From an uncultured Ruminobacter sp. (GTDB lineage Bacteria; Pseudomonadota; Gammaproteobacteria; Enterobacterales; Succinivibrionaceae), in assembly GCA_902776415.1 (NCBI GenBank), contig CACYPY010000014.1, forward strand, positions 1 to 36,994: 36,994 nucleotides of DNA, written 5' to 3'. Shown here in pieces: positions 1-9,300 of this stretch (position 1 is the first letter of the stretch; each line of letters opens with the position of its first letter). The notes beneath the pieces are model-generated. The model did not search any database, had not been told where the DNA came from, and saw nothing but the letters and a program-made list of their open reading frames with translations. A program made the translations under genes and the position numbers.

Positions 1-1
1 G

Positions 2-322
2 AAGCATGGTCCTCTGGCGCTTATTGACTCTGAAATGCCGGTAATTGTGGTTGCTCCTCATAACGATCTTTTGGAAAAACTGCGTTCCAATATTCAGGAA
101 GTTAAGGCTAGGGGCGGTATTCTGTACGTTTTTGCTTCTGATATTAACGCTTTTAATGGTGATGGAGACGTGCAAGTCATCAACATTCCAGAAGTTCCTG
201 ATGTAATTTCTCCGATCATTTATACGGTACCATTGCAATTACTGGCCTACCATGTGGCTATCATTAAGGGAACAGATGTGGATCAGCCTAGAAATCTAGC
301 CAAGTCTGTAACTGTTGAGTAG
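2..322 (+). CDS. glmS: GlmS, glucosamine-fructose-6-phosphate aminotransferase, C-terminal part
   Basis: This is the last 106 codons of glutamine--fructose-6-phosphate aminotransferase, the cytoplasmic enzyme that makes glucosamine-6-phosphate, the first precursor of UDP-GlcNAc, for peptidoglycan, LPS and capsule. The frame is open from base 2, so the start lies outside the window. What is visible is the second SIS (sugar isomerase) domain: [31 protein letters not shown] and the invariant tail [13 protein letters not shown]. The lysine sixth from the end is equivalent to E. coli Lys603, which handles fructose-6-phosphate. The match to the gammaproteobacterial family is close to the end, so the gene looks functional. 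No clear terminator with a T-run follows in the 270 bases before the transposase gene. Confidence 0.95.
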   Translation, partial: KHGPLALIDSEMPVIVVAPHNDLLEKLRSNIQEVKARGGILYVFASDINAFNGDGDVQVINIPEVPDVISPIIYTVPLQLLAYHVAIIKGTDVDQPRNLAKSVTVE

Positions 323-564
323 TTACAGGGAGAGAGCTTGGCTGATATAGGAAAATTGCTTTTTGTTTTATAGCTGACTCTTGAAAATGTCAGAAAAGCC
401 AGTTAAAGCAAATGGTCTGAAATGATTGCAGTAAGACCACTTGCCACAAACGCTTCGAGAGGAACGTCAATTAGAGTAGTTGTACTTATATCCCGATTCT
501 CTTGAGATGTCTATTCTGACAATTCTGCAAAATCATACCACATGACTAATCATCTTTCCGGTCT

Positions 565-580
565 ATGTTTGTATAAACAT
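565..580 (+). promoter_or_regulatory. Short dyad just upstream of the transposase start
   Basis: ATGTTT and AAACAT form a 6-bp inverted repeat around a 4-base centre. It ends four bases before the Shine-Dalgarno GGAG (584-587) of the transposase gene. It could be a hairpin limiting transposase translation or a protein site. A second dyad, TGGTCT/AGACCA, lies at 413-418 and 434-439. Neither has a T-run, so neither is a convincing glmS terminator. Nothing else stands out between 323 and 593. Confidence 0.2.
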
Positions 581-593
581 ATTGGAGACGTCT

Positions 594-2384
594 ATGAAAG
601 GACAATCTGAGGAAGAAAAGCGGCGGATATTGTCAATTGCCGGCAATCCCAAGAACGGGCTTGTAGAACGACTTAACTCAATTCCGAATGGATACAGGAT
701 CCTTCAGCGTACTTATCGTTACGATCCTTCCCAAAAGAGGACAGGTGGTAACAAGAAGGCTATTGGCGTAGTAATTGACGACAAGTATCTGACCATTGAC
801 GAATACCATGCCAGGTACACTCGTCATGGCAAATCCCGGGTAGTTATCCCAACATTACCTGAAGAAACTGCCGTGCCGGAATCGGATTCAAATGACATCG
901 GCTATGATTTCGGCTCAATTGAGACCAGGCTTGTCGGTGCTGTCCCTCTCCTGTATCAAATGGCCGTAAATTGCCATATTGCTGAGGATTTGTCCCTGTC
1001 ATACGGAGAAGCGGTTTCCCTGGAAATTCTTTCGCTGGCCATACACTGGATACAAGACCGGGATAATGTGGCCAGACGCTTTTACAGGTTTTCTGACAGC
1101 TTTGCCTTGCCATTTGCCGGGACAATGAATGAGGAACAGATTTCCCAAATATATTCGTACCTCGGAAAGGATAAGAAGGCACTTTCTGCCTTATTTTCAC
1201 TGAGATGCGGCAGACTTGAGTCAAAAACCTGCGTCAGTTATGATTCAACAAGCATTCCGACCAAGGCCAGCGACGTATACTTCCAGCAAACATCTCGCAC
1301 CAAGGAGAGTGAGATGGCGCCGATGATGCATTTGGCATTGCTGGTAGAGCAAAGCACCGGAATGCCTGTCATGTACAATCTGTTTGAGGGAAAAACACCG
1401 GATTGCAATACGGTCGAAGATATAATTGCAAGAATCGAGGAACTGGCCGGTGACAAGGACCTGGTCTTTGTCATGGATCGTGGATATGAGACAGTTCGTA
1501 ATTTATGTGTCTGTTCTGACGGGGAAAAGAAATGCCTTATGGCAGCCAGAACGTTGGAATCAGCATTTATTACGGAAGTACGTGAACATTTTTCAGATTT
1601 TTGGGATGCTTCTTCTTACGTCCGCAATACAAAAGCCGTCCATGGACATACCATGAAGAAGACATTGAAGTACAGAGGGAAGGAATTCACTATTTGGGTT
1701 CACGTCTTCAGGGATGATGAGAAGAGCCAAATTGAGAATGCGGCATTCTGCAAGCAACTGGATGACTTCGAGCGTTCATGGACAAACAAGTCTGTAACTG
1801 AACGTCGGGCACTGCTGAGCAACCCCTTGATGGATTTCTATAAATGGTCAAGTCTTGAGGGAGATTTGGTCAGGGATCCGAATGTAATGAACGGCTATAC
1901 CGAAAATTTCGGATTCTTTGCCAACATATCCACCTATGAGATGACAACCGAGGATGCCTACAGAATCTACCACGAAAGAGACAGCATTGAGAAATGCTTT
2001 GAATCCGGGAAGATGAGCATTAAAGTTGATACAGCAAGGGCTCATCATCAGGATACCATGGAAGGCAGATTTGTAGTGGCTTTTGTTGCTCTCAGTATTC
2101 TTGCGGAACTGAAATCGCAGCTGGCAAAGGAAAGAGTATTTGAGGATGGACGCAAGAAGCCTATTAAGCCTCATACCTTCAGCGTTCCTGACGTGATAGA
2201 TATAACCAGGGCAATTGCGATACACTATGCCGTAAAGAGCAGACGATTTTGGGCATCGGGACTTACGAAGGAAGTCTCAAGACTGTGTATTGCATGTGGG
2301 GTGGATAAAAACTTCTATACCGGGCAACCGGCATACATCAAGTCCCTGACATCAATCTGCAGGAATTTCCATGAAAACGGATAG
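594..2384 (+). CDS. IS1634-family (IS4-like) DDE transposase
   Basis: This 596-aa DDE transposase catalyses cut-and-paste movement of its own element. The catalytic residues are in place: Asp217 in SYDSTS, Asp295 in VMDRGYE and Glu466. Glu466 lies in the YREK signature of IS4-like enzymes, here Tyr459-x2-Arg462-x3-Glu466-x6-Lys473. Length and motif spacing fit the IS1634 group. I start it at ATG 594 because GGAG (584-587) sits six bases upstream; the longer TTG start at 582 overlaps that ribosome site. There is no frameshift or internal stop, so the protein is probably active. It lies between glmS and the AAA/PDDEXK gene, all on the same strand. Confidence 0.88.
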   Translation: MKGQSEEEKRRILSIAGNPKNGLVERLNSIPNGYRILQRTYRYDPSQKRTGGNKKAIGVVIDDKYLTIDEYHARYTRHGKSRVVIPTLPEETAVPESDSNDIGYDFGSIETRLVGAVPLLYQMAVNCHIAEDLSLSYGEAVSLEILSLAIHWIQDRDNVARRFYRFSDSFALPFAGTMNEEQISQIYSYLGKDKKALSALFSLRCGRLESKTCVSYDSTSIPTKASDVYFQQTSRTKESEMAPMMHLALLVEQSTGMPVMYNLFEGKTPDCNTVEDIIARIEELAGDKDLVFVMDRGYETVRNLCVCSDGEKKCLMAARTLESAFITEVREHFSDFWDASSYVRNTKAVHGHTMKKTLKYRGKEFTIWVHVFRDDEKSQIENAAFCKQLDDFERSWTNKSVTERRALLSNPLMDFYKWSSLEGDLVRDPNVMNGYTENFGFFANISTYEMTTEDAYRIYHERDSIEKCFESGKMSIKVDTARAHHQDTMEGRFVVAFVALSILAELKSQLAKERVFEDGRKKPIKPHTFSVPDVIDITRAIAIHYAVKSRRFWASGLTKEVSRLCIACGVDKNFYTGQPAYIKSLTSICRNFHENG

Positions 2385-2572
2385 TAGTACCCATGCCTAT
2401 GTGATCGGGATATTGATATCATATGGATTAAGATCCCTGTTTAGGCGTCTCAGGAATAAAGAATTAGGATTTACGGAGTCAGTGATCTGTCTTAAACTGT
2501 TTGATATTGCTTGTTGCCGAGTTTCAGAATTGTTTTGTACACAGTTGTTGTTTTGGTTGGGGGAGGATTTGC

Positions 2573-4468
2573 ATGAAACTTTTACCTGATGCATTCTCGA
2601 ATTTTCGGAAGATTATCAAGAACAACTATGTTTACATAGATAAAACTCACTATATTCAAAAATATGAAAATACAGGAGCTATGGTTTCCCTGTTTTTGAG
2701 GCCGCGGCGTTTTGGTAAGACCATGTTTGCCGAAATTCTCAGGTACTATTACGATAAAGCATTGACAGCGGAGGGCGATGATCTTTTCAAAGAAACCTGG
2801 ATTGCCTCTCATCCGACACCTTATAAAAATTCCTATGGAGTTGTAAAGTTTGATTTTTCCGGAATACAGGTTAATTCAGGTGTTAACGTAATCATGCGTT
2901 TATTTATTGACTGTGTGATAGACGGAGTAGTTGATTTTTATAAAAGGTATCCTGATTTGATACCGCCAAATATTATCTCAATGTGTCCTGATAATAAATT
3001 TAAAGCTGTAAGATTATATTATTCTGACAACAGTATTTTTCCCACGGCTACCACCGTGTTAAGGGATTTTTTATCTGATTTTTCTGCAAATCTTGATAAT
3101 CAGTTCAAGATTATGGTTATTATTGATGAATACGATAACTTCACCAATGATCTCCTGAGCAGAGATCCTGGACAGTTTGCTCATATTGCCAGAAAGGAGG
3201 GCGAGGTCGGGGCTTTTTACAATGCTCTTCGTTATTACAATCAGTCAGATATCGTGGACAGAATTTTCATAACCGGGGTGCTTCCCGTTACCATGGATAC
3301 TGCGGTTTCCGGCTTTGTATCTTCCAAGCTTTCCCAAATTCCTGTTCTTAACAGTTTGGCCGGATTTACGGATGACGAGGTTCTGGAGCTTGTCAGGGAA
3401 GCTGTTGATTTGGAAAGGTGTCCCTTTTCGCCGGAGCAGCTTCGGGATGTTATGAAAGCCCGGTATGACGGCTACCGGTTCAGCAGTGTTGGCCGTGACA
3501 CGGTATATAATCCCACCCTGTGCATCAGTTTTGTAAATTCAGTCATATACAGAGATTATCAGGATATACCTGAACTCGATATTTCCTCTGCAAACGATAT
3601 TGATTATCAGAAGCTGACGGGGTATTTGAATCTGATAAATGAAAAGGATCGCAAGACCATCATCAATGCGATTATTCGCAGGCGTCTTCTTCCGGTGGTT
3701 TTTCCCGGAGCGGTAAAAATTACTTCAAAGCATGATGTTCTGGATCGCAATCAGGGATCTGCCATACTTTATCATTTGGGATTTTTTACATTGGCCTCAG
3801 AGACCGAAATCCGCGAAGAGAACAAAAATTCTGCCCGGAATCATCTCAAGGTTCCCAACGAGTATTTCAGGCTTTTGTTTTCAAGATACTACTTTCAGAC
3901 CAGAAAGATCCCGTGGTCGATATTTGAAGGAAGCTATGATTTCCGGAGTCTTGCGGTCAGGAACGATCTTTCTGTTTTTAAGAAGTTTCTCAGGGAAATA
4001 GCCCGGGCCATTGTGAATACCGACAATGCATTTCAGTGCGAGGCTCAGATTGGCCTTGCGGTTTATACCGCACTCGCTCTCAATACCGGTACCGCCTTCA
4101 GACTGATCCGGGAGTATGCCGTGAAGCATGACGGAAAGTATGTGATGACGGACACTCCGGATGACGATGATGACGGTCAGGATGAAGATGATGATTTCCT
4201 GTCTGTCAGCACCCGGGCGGGAAGGGCGGACCTGGTGGTTCTGAATCTTACCGGAAAAGGCCCGAGCTATATCTTCGAGTTCAAATATGTCCGGGATACG
4301 TCATCAAAGGACGAAACGAAGGAAAAGGTGCGGGAGGATCTTCTGGAGCAGGCTCGGAAGCAGCTGGAATTTTATGTTACCGATGACGATCTCAGGGTAA
4401 CTCCCGATCTGCATCGGTATATCCTTATGTACACTTACGGAGAGTTTTTCTTGCAGGAAGTTATGTAG
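2573..4468 (+). CDS. AAA-ATPase-like protein with C-terminal PD-(D/E)XK nuclease domain (AAA-ATPase_like/PDDEXK_9)
   Basis: This 631-aa protein belongs to a family common in gut and other anaerobes, often in several copies per genome, whose physiological role is unknown. The N-terminus matches the AAA-ATPase_like domain, with a Walker A-like loop RPRRFGKT (residues 43-50) and Walker B IMVIIDEYD with Asp185-Glu186. The C-terminus carries a nuclease-like core, Asp553 in GRADLVVLN followed by Glu569-Phe-Lys571 in YIFEFKY, the D-x15-ExK layout of PD-(D/E)XK enzymes. A very acidic run (about residues 525-540) separates the two parts. The start at ATG 2573 is favoured by GGGAGG five bases upstream; the frame stays open back to 2501 but has no ribosome site there. 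A defence or nucleic-acid role is only a guess. Confidence 0.85.
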   Translation: MKLLPDAFSNFRKIIKNNYVYIDKTHYIQKYENTGAMVSLFLRPRRFGKTMFAEILRYYYDKALTAEGDDLFKETWIASHPTPYKNSYGVVKFDFSGIQVNSGVNVIMRLFIDCVIDGVVDFYKRYPDLIPPNIISMCPDNKFKAVRLYYSDNSIFPTATTVLRDFLSDFSANLDNQFKIMVIIDEYDNFTNDLLSRDPGQFAHIARKEGEVGAFYNALRYYNQSDIVDRIFITGVLPVTMDTAVSGFVSSKLSQIPVLNSLAGFTDDEVLELVREAVDLERCPFSPEQLRDVMKARYDGYRFSSVGRDTVYNPTLCISFVNSVIYRDYQDIPELDISSANDIDYQKLTGYLNLINEKDRKTIINAIIRRRLLPVVFPGAVKITSKHDVLDRNQGSAILYHLGFFTLASETEIREENKNSARNHLKVPNEYFRLLFSRYYFQTRKIPWSIFEGSYDFRSLAVRNDLSVFKKFLREIARAIVNTDNAFQCEAQIGLAVYTALALNTGTAFRLIREYAVKHDGKYVMTDTPDDDDDGQDEDDDFLSVSTRAGRADLVVLNLTGKGPSYIFEFKYVRDTSSKDETKEKVREDLLEQARKQLEFYVTDDDLRVTPDLHRYILMYTYGEFFLQEVM

Positions 4469-4535
4469 TCATTATTTTGATTTTACCATTTTTTCAGACC
4501 GCACCCACAGCAATCCGGTGTTTCATTGTCTGTTG

Positions 4536-4868
4536 TCATTTTTTCATTTGCGTACGGCGGATATTGTTCAGTACCGTCGTTGTTACGCAGAACTGTGGTA
4601 ATTCCCTGATTGCCTCATATTCATCGGCAAATTCCCGAATCTCTGAGGAACCGTCGTATCGGAAAGTGTTACCGATCACAAAAATAGTGCATAGTGTGGT
4701 AGAATAGCCGAGGTTTTTGGGCTTCATGAATACCGCCGCCGTCAGAACTTTTTCTTGCCCGGCAGCTGTTCTGTGAACATATCCAAACCCGCGGAGAGAG
4801 CGGATAACAAATAGCACATCTTTCTCCCGTACAATCTCCCTTGCGTGGAGTTTTTCGGTGCTGATGAA
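4536..4868 (-). pseudogene. Possible gene remnant antisense to the wecC upstream region
   Basis: The 420-base gap between the AAA/PDDEXK gene and wecC has no plus-strand gene that I can support. On the minus strand the frame ending at 4536 reads as about 110 residues of ordinary protein composition, ending RRTQMKK. Upstream of about 4868 the same frame merely runs antisense into wecC. If real, it has lost its 5' end, perhaps by insertion or deletion next to the capsule locus. I do not recognise the family and see no ribosome site in front of it. It may be a chance open frame. Confidence 0.25.
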
Positions 4869-4889
4869 TGTTGATATAGGATACTTGCA

Positions 4890-6131
4890 GTGAAGCTCTG
4901 TATTTGCGGACTTGGTTATATTGGCTTGCCGACAGCGGCAATGTTTGCCAGAAACGGGGTCTCCGTTCATGGTGTTGAGGTAAATCAGCACGCAATTGAA
5001 ACCATTAATCAGGGAAAAATTCATATTGTCGAGCCCGGACTGGGTGAGGTGGTTCAGAAAGCCGTGTCTGACGGCCTCCTGAAAGCCTCGGATCGTGCCT
5101 GTGAGGCTGATGCCTTTATAATCTGCGTGCCCACCCCGTTTACCGGCGACAACCATGAGCCTGATTTAAGCTTTGTGGATGCGGCTACGGAAGAGATTGC
5201 TCCCTTCATCAGAAAGGGAAATACGGTAATACTGGAATCCACTTCTCCGGTAGGCACCACGGAAAGAGTGGCGTCCATTTTGCAGAAAAACTGCCCGGAT
5301 CTCAGAATTGCCGCTGAGGATTCCGAGGACTGCGATGTCTATGTGGCTTACTGTCCGGAGCGGGTGCTTCCCGGAAAGATCATGTCCGAGCTTATCGACA
5401 ATGACCGCATAGTGGGTGGCATCAACAGAATTTCAGCCAGGAAGGCCGCCGAAATCTACGGCATTTTTGTAAAGGGCGAGCTTCTTGAGACCAATGCCCG
5501 CACCGGCGAAATGTCCAAGCTTACCGAAAATGCCTTCAGAGATGTGAATATTGCCTTTGCCAACGAGCTTTCCCTGATCTGCGACCGGCTTCATATTGAT
5601 GTCTGGGAGCTTATTTCTCTTGCCAATCATCATCCCCGGGTAAACATTCTGAATCCCGGTCCCGGTGTGGGCGGGCACTGCATTGCCGTTGATCCGTGGT
5701 TTATTGTCAGCAAAACCCCGGATCTTGCCAGAATCATCAGCACGGCCAGGAATGTGAATGATCACAAACCGGAATGGGTTAAAAATCAGGTACATGATGC
5801 TGTGACCGCCTCCGGAAAATCCGATGCCGTCATCGCATGTCTCGGCCTGGCCTTCAAACCGGATATTGACGACCTCAGAGAAAGTCCCTCCGTTTATATT
5901 ACCAGGGATCTTGCCCTGGAATTTCCGGGACGTGTGATGGCGGTGGAACCGAACATTTCGGAGCTGCCGGATTCTCTTAAGAATGCCGGAGTTACCCTGA
6001 CATCCCTTGACAGGGCCTTAAAAGCCGATGTGGTGCTTCTTCTGGTGGATCACCGGGAATTCTGGGCTATTAATCCGGAATTTTCAGAAGGCCAGACGCT
6101 GATTGATACCAGAGGATTGTGGAAGAGATAA
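4890..6131 (+). CDS. wecC: UDP-N-acetyl-D-mannosamine dehydrogenase (WecC type)
   Basis: This 413-aa cytoplasmic enzyme oxidises UDP-ManNAc to UDP-ManNAcA with two NAD+ per turn. The N-terminal Rossmann motif GLGYIGLP (residues 7-14) binds NAD. The central helix carries MSKLTENAFRDVNIAF with the catalytic Lys210. The loop GPGVGGHCIAVDPWF holds the nucleophilic Cys264, and the C-terminal domain has GLAFKPDIDDLRESP. Length and all signatures match E. coli WecC rather than UDP-glucose dehydrogenase. The start is GTG 4890, with AGGA eight bases upstream. No wecB-like epimerase is in the window, so UDP-ManNAc must come from a gene elsewhere. A terminator-like hairpin follows, so it may be transcribed apart from the PKS gene. 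In Sinorhizobium rkp loci a nucleotide-sugar dehydrogenase (RkpK) also accompanies the PKS. Confidence 0.92.
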   Translation: MKLCICGLGYIGLPTAAMFARNGVSVHGVEVNQHAIETINQGKIHIVEPGLGEVVQKAVSDGLLKASDRACEADAFIICVPTPFTGDNHEPDLSFVDAATEEIAPFIRKGNTVILESTSPVGTTERVASILQKNCPDLRIAAEDSEDCDVYVAYCPERVLPGKIMSELIDNDRIVGGINRISARKAAEIYGIFVKGELLETNARTGEMSKLTENAFRDVNIAFANELSLICDRLHIDVWELISLANHHPRVNILNPGPGVGGHCIAVDPWFIVSKTPDLARIISTARNVNDHKPEWVKNQVHDAVTASGKSDAVIACLGLAFKPDIDDLRESPSVYITRDLALEFPGRVMAVEPNISELPDSLKNAGVTLTSLDRALKADVVLLLVDHREFWAINPEFSEGQTLIDTRGLWKR

Positions 6132-6185
6132 ATACCTGCGAAGCCAGAACTGTTACAGCAGGGACTATAGCCTGTTTTTTTGAGT

Positions 6186-6245
6186 CGGACATTTTGTCCG
6201 TCATTGCCGGAGTCGGATTACCGAGTGCTTCCGGCGTTTGTTTTT
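6186..6245 (+). terminator. Hairpins and T-rich tract after wecC
   Basis: Two hairpins follow wecC. The first is CGGACA-TTT-TGTCCG (6186-6200). The second has outer arms GCCGGA (6206-6211) and TCCGGC (6230-6235) with an inner TCGG-ATTA-CCGA, and is followed directly by GTTTGTTTTT. The second looks like an intrinsic terminator separating wecC from the PKS gene, or an attenuator in the PKS leader. Confidence 0.5.
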
Positions 6246-6302
6246 AGTTTATCGGTTATTCCTGAGGGCGTCCCCGCAGGATATGTTTTTTAAAGCTGAA
6301 CT

Positions 6303-9300
6303 ATGAAAGAAAAGAATTTTGATAAGGATTTTGCCGCTGCAAATGATATTGCAATAGTCGGCATGGCGTTTCGTTTCCCGGGAAATGTGGTTGACGAAGC
6401 TTCATTCTGGCAGCTTCTGGAGCAGGGAAAATGCGGAGTTTCCGAGATTCCGGCTTCCAGATGGCCGACGGATCTTTATCAGGATTCCTTAAAAACCACT
6501 CCCGGACGAAGTATTACCTTCAGGGCCGGAGTGATAAACGACGTTCTCAGCTTTGAGCCGGCATTTTTCGGGATATCGCCCCGGGAGACCGAGTGGATGG
6601 ATCCGCAGCAGCGACTGCTTCTGAAACTGGTTTACGAGTGCTTTGAGGATGCCGGGATTCGTCCGGACGACGTCCGCGGTACCAGATGCGGGGTATTTTC
6701 CGGAATTTCCGCCAGTGACTACATGTTCAGATCCGGCAAGGATCCGGCTTCGATAAGCGCCTATACCATGACCGGCAACGCGGCATGCATTTCCGCCAAC
6801 CGCATTTCCTATATTTTTGATCTGGAAGGTCCCTCGTTTTCATTGGATACCGCCTGTTCATCCGGGATGACGGCAATTCATGAGGCCTGCGAATCCATAA
6901 GGAGAGGCGAATCCGTTTCCGCCATTGCCGCCGGTGTGCATCTCTTTTTTGAGCCCGGTCCCTTTATCGGATTCAGCAAGGCCTCCATGCTGTCTCCCAA
7001 TGGCAGGTGTCTTCCCTTTGATGACCGCGGAGACGGCTATGTCCGTTCCGAGGGCGGTGCAGTACTCTACCTTAAGAAACTTTCCGATGCAATGAAGGAC
7101 GGGAATCGCATTCATGCGGTTATCAGAGCCAGCGGTATCAATACCGACGGGGCCAGAAAGAGCGGTATCACCGTGCCTTCGGCCAGAGCCCAGGCAGATC
7201 TCATGAAGCAGGTTCTGGAAAAAGCCGGAATCGCTCCGGAAGACCTGGATTTTGTGGAGGCTCACGGTACCGGCACACCGGTGGGAGATCCCATAGAGGC
7301 GGATTCAATATCCTCCGTTTATGGTCTTAGTCATCAGGGCCCCCTGCCCATCACTTCCGTTAAGGCAAATCTGGGACACATGGAACCGGTTTCCGGTTTT
7401 GCAGGGCTTATCAAGGCGGTACTGGCATTAAAGCATCACTTTATTCCCCGGGTTCCCTTTGACTATCAGCCCAGCTCTCATATCGATTTTAAGGCTCTCA
7501 ATATCTTCTGTCCGAAGGACGGCCTGGTTCTGGAACCCCGCAACGGATCCCTGCCGCTTATGGCTTCGGTTAATTCTTTCGGATTCGGCGGCGCCAATGC
7601 CCATGTCGTTCTTTCCGAGGCTCCCCGCACCGGTTCCGAATCAGTTCCCTCCGGTTCAGCCCCGACTGCCGGGCAGGATCTGCCGCCTTTTATTCTGACG
7701 GCTTTTTCACGGGACTCCCTGAAGACTCTGGCTGTTTCATATGCGAATTTCATTGATTCCTTTCCGGAGGAGTCGGCTCTCCGGTGTTATTTAAATACCT
7801 GCAATGCAGTCATTAATACCCGTGAGGTTATGAATAAACGGCTCCTGGTTTCAGGCACATCCGTATCCGAGATTCGGGACAGCCTTCTGATGTTTGCCGA
7901 GGGCCTGGATCTTTCCAATGTCGTTAGCTGTGATACCGCTGACAAAAAATGTCAGAAAACGGCATTTGTCTTCAGCGGCAACGGTTCCCAGTATGCAGGA
8001 ATGGGAGTCAGTCTTTACCGGGACAATTCTCTGTTCCGTAAAACCGCGGATCGGATTTCAGATATTGCGGAACCGCTTCTTGGTTATGCCATAAGGGATT
8101 ATCTTTCCGGCAAGGTTCCGGTTACTGCAGAAAACATTCTGGATGCCAGTGTGTCGCAGCCGCTGATTTTTGCGGTGGAGGCCGGTATTTTTGAAATACT
8201 GAAGGACAGGGGCTTTGAGCCGGACGGAGTTATCGGGCACAGCATGGGGGAAATTACCTGCTCCTATGCTACCGGAAAACTCTCTCTTGACGATGCGGTA
8301 AGAACCATTGCCGTGAGGAGCATTCTTCAGAACAGAACCCGCGGCATGGGGGGGATGGCGGCTGCCTCGCTCTCTTCGCAGGATTTTGAGAAGGTGGTGC
8401 GGGATTTGGGAATCCAGGATGAGATCTCCATGGCCGCGATTAATTCTCCGGCCAATATTACCGTTACCGGGTCTCACGAAGGCCTGAAGATTCTGGGGGA
8501 ATACTGCAGCAAAAACCGGGTGTTCTTCAAGAAGCTCAAGGTTGACTATCCTTTCCACAGCAAGGCCATGGATCTGATAAAGGGGGATATCGAGGAGCAA
8601 CTTCGGGATATTGTACCCCTGAAAAGCGATATTGAATTCTACTCTACCGTTACCGGTGATCTTTATGACCGCGACATCGATTCCGCCTACTGGGGCAGTA
8701 ATGTCAGGGAATCGGTACTGTTTGAAAGTGCCATGTCAGCCATGCTTCGCAACGGCTATGACTGCTTTATTGAAATTGCTCCGACTCCGGTTTTGCAGCG
8801 CTACCTGAGAGAAAATGTAAAGGAAGCCGGCAAGACTTCCTCTGCAAGGATTTCCTCCGTTCTTCTTCAGGGAATGGACGGGGATTCCAGGCTGCAGTCA
8901 TTCATTATGGAGCATACCCTGTATCAGGGAGCGGGCTTTTGGGATCTCAGGCTCCGGAAATATATTCGCGAGATGAATGCTTCCGGTTTCGGCTATGAAC
9001 CCGAACATACGGACCTTCCACATTACAAGTGGACAGAAAAGCAGTATGCGGTGAAGCCTACAGCGGAAATGTCTCCGGTTCAGAGACGAATTTCCCCGTT
9101 GCTCGGCTGGCGGCTTAATACCGCGGATCCGGTATTTGACAATATCCTCGAGCCGCATAAGAGTTCTCTTCTGAGCTCTCATAAGGTTGACGGTGAATGC
9201 GTGTTTGCCGCCGCCGATTTTATTGAGGCCGCTCTTGAAGCTCATGCTGCGGTTTACGACGAGGAAATCGTCAATCTCGAATATCTTGATATCAGGAGCT

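Larger units (their letters stand above)
488..2413 (+). mobile_element. IS1634/IS4-type insertion sequence, ends not resolved
   Basis: One intact transposase gene fills most of the segment, as expected of an IS1634-family element. I could not fix the ends. The best perfect inverted pair is 10 bp, at 488-497 and 2404-2413, and is used for the coordinates. Two competing pairs are an imperfect one at about 499-513 against 2441-2455 and a 9-bp one at 519-527 against 2525-2533. None is flanked by an obvious direct repeat, so the boundaries are tentative and the element may be old or an immobile relic. Confidence 0.35.

Noticed and set aside
488..2533. Several competing short inverted repeats as definite IS ends
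   Set aside because: They are 9-15 bp, conflict with one another in order, and none has a matching target duplication, so only a tentative element is listed.
6283..6306. Seven-codon frame overlapping the PKS start by ATGA, as a leader peptide
   Set aside because: Its AGGA is only one base from the ATG, too close to work as a ribosome site, and the frame is too short to judge.
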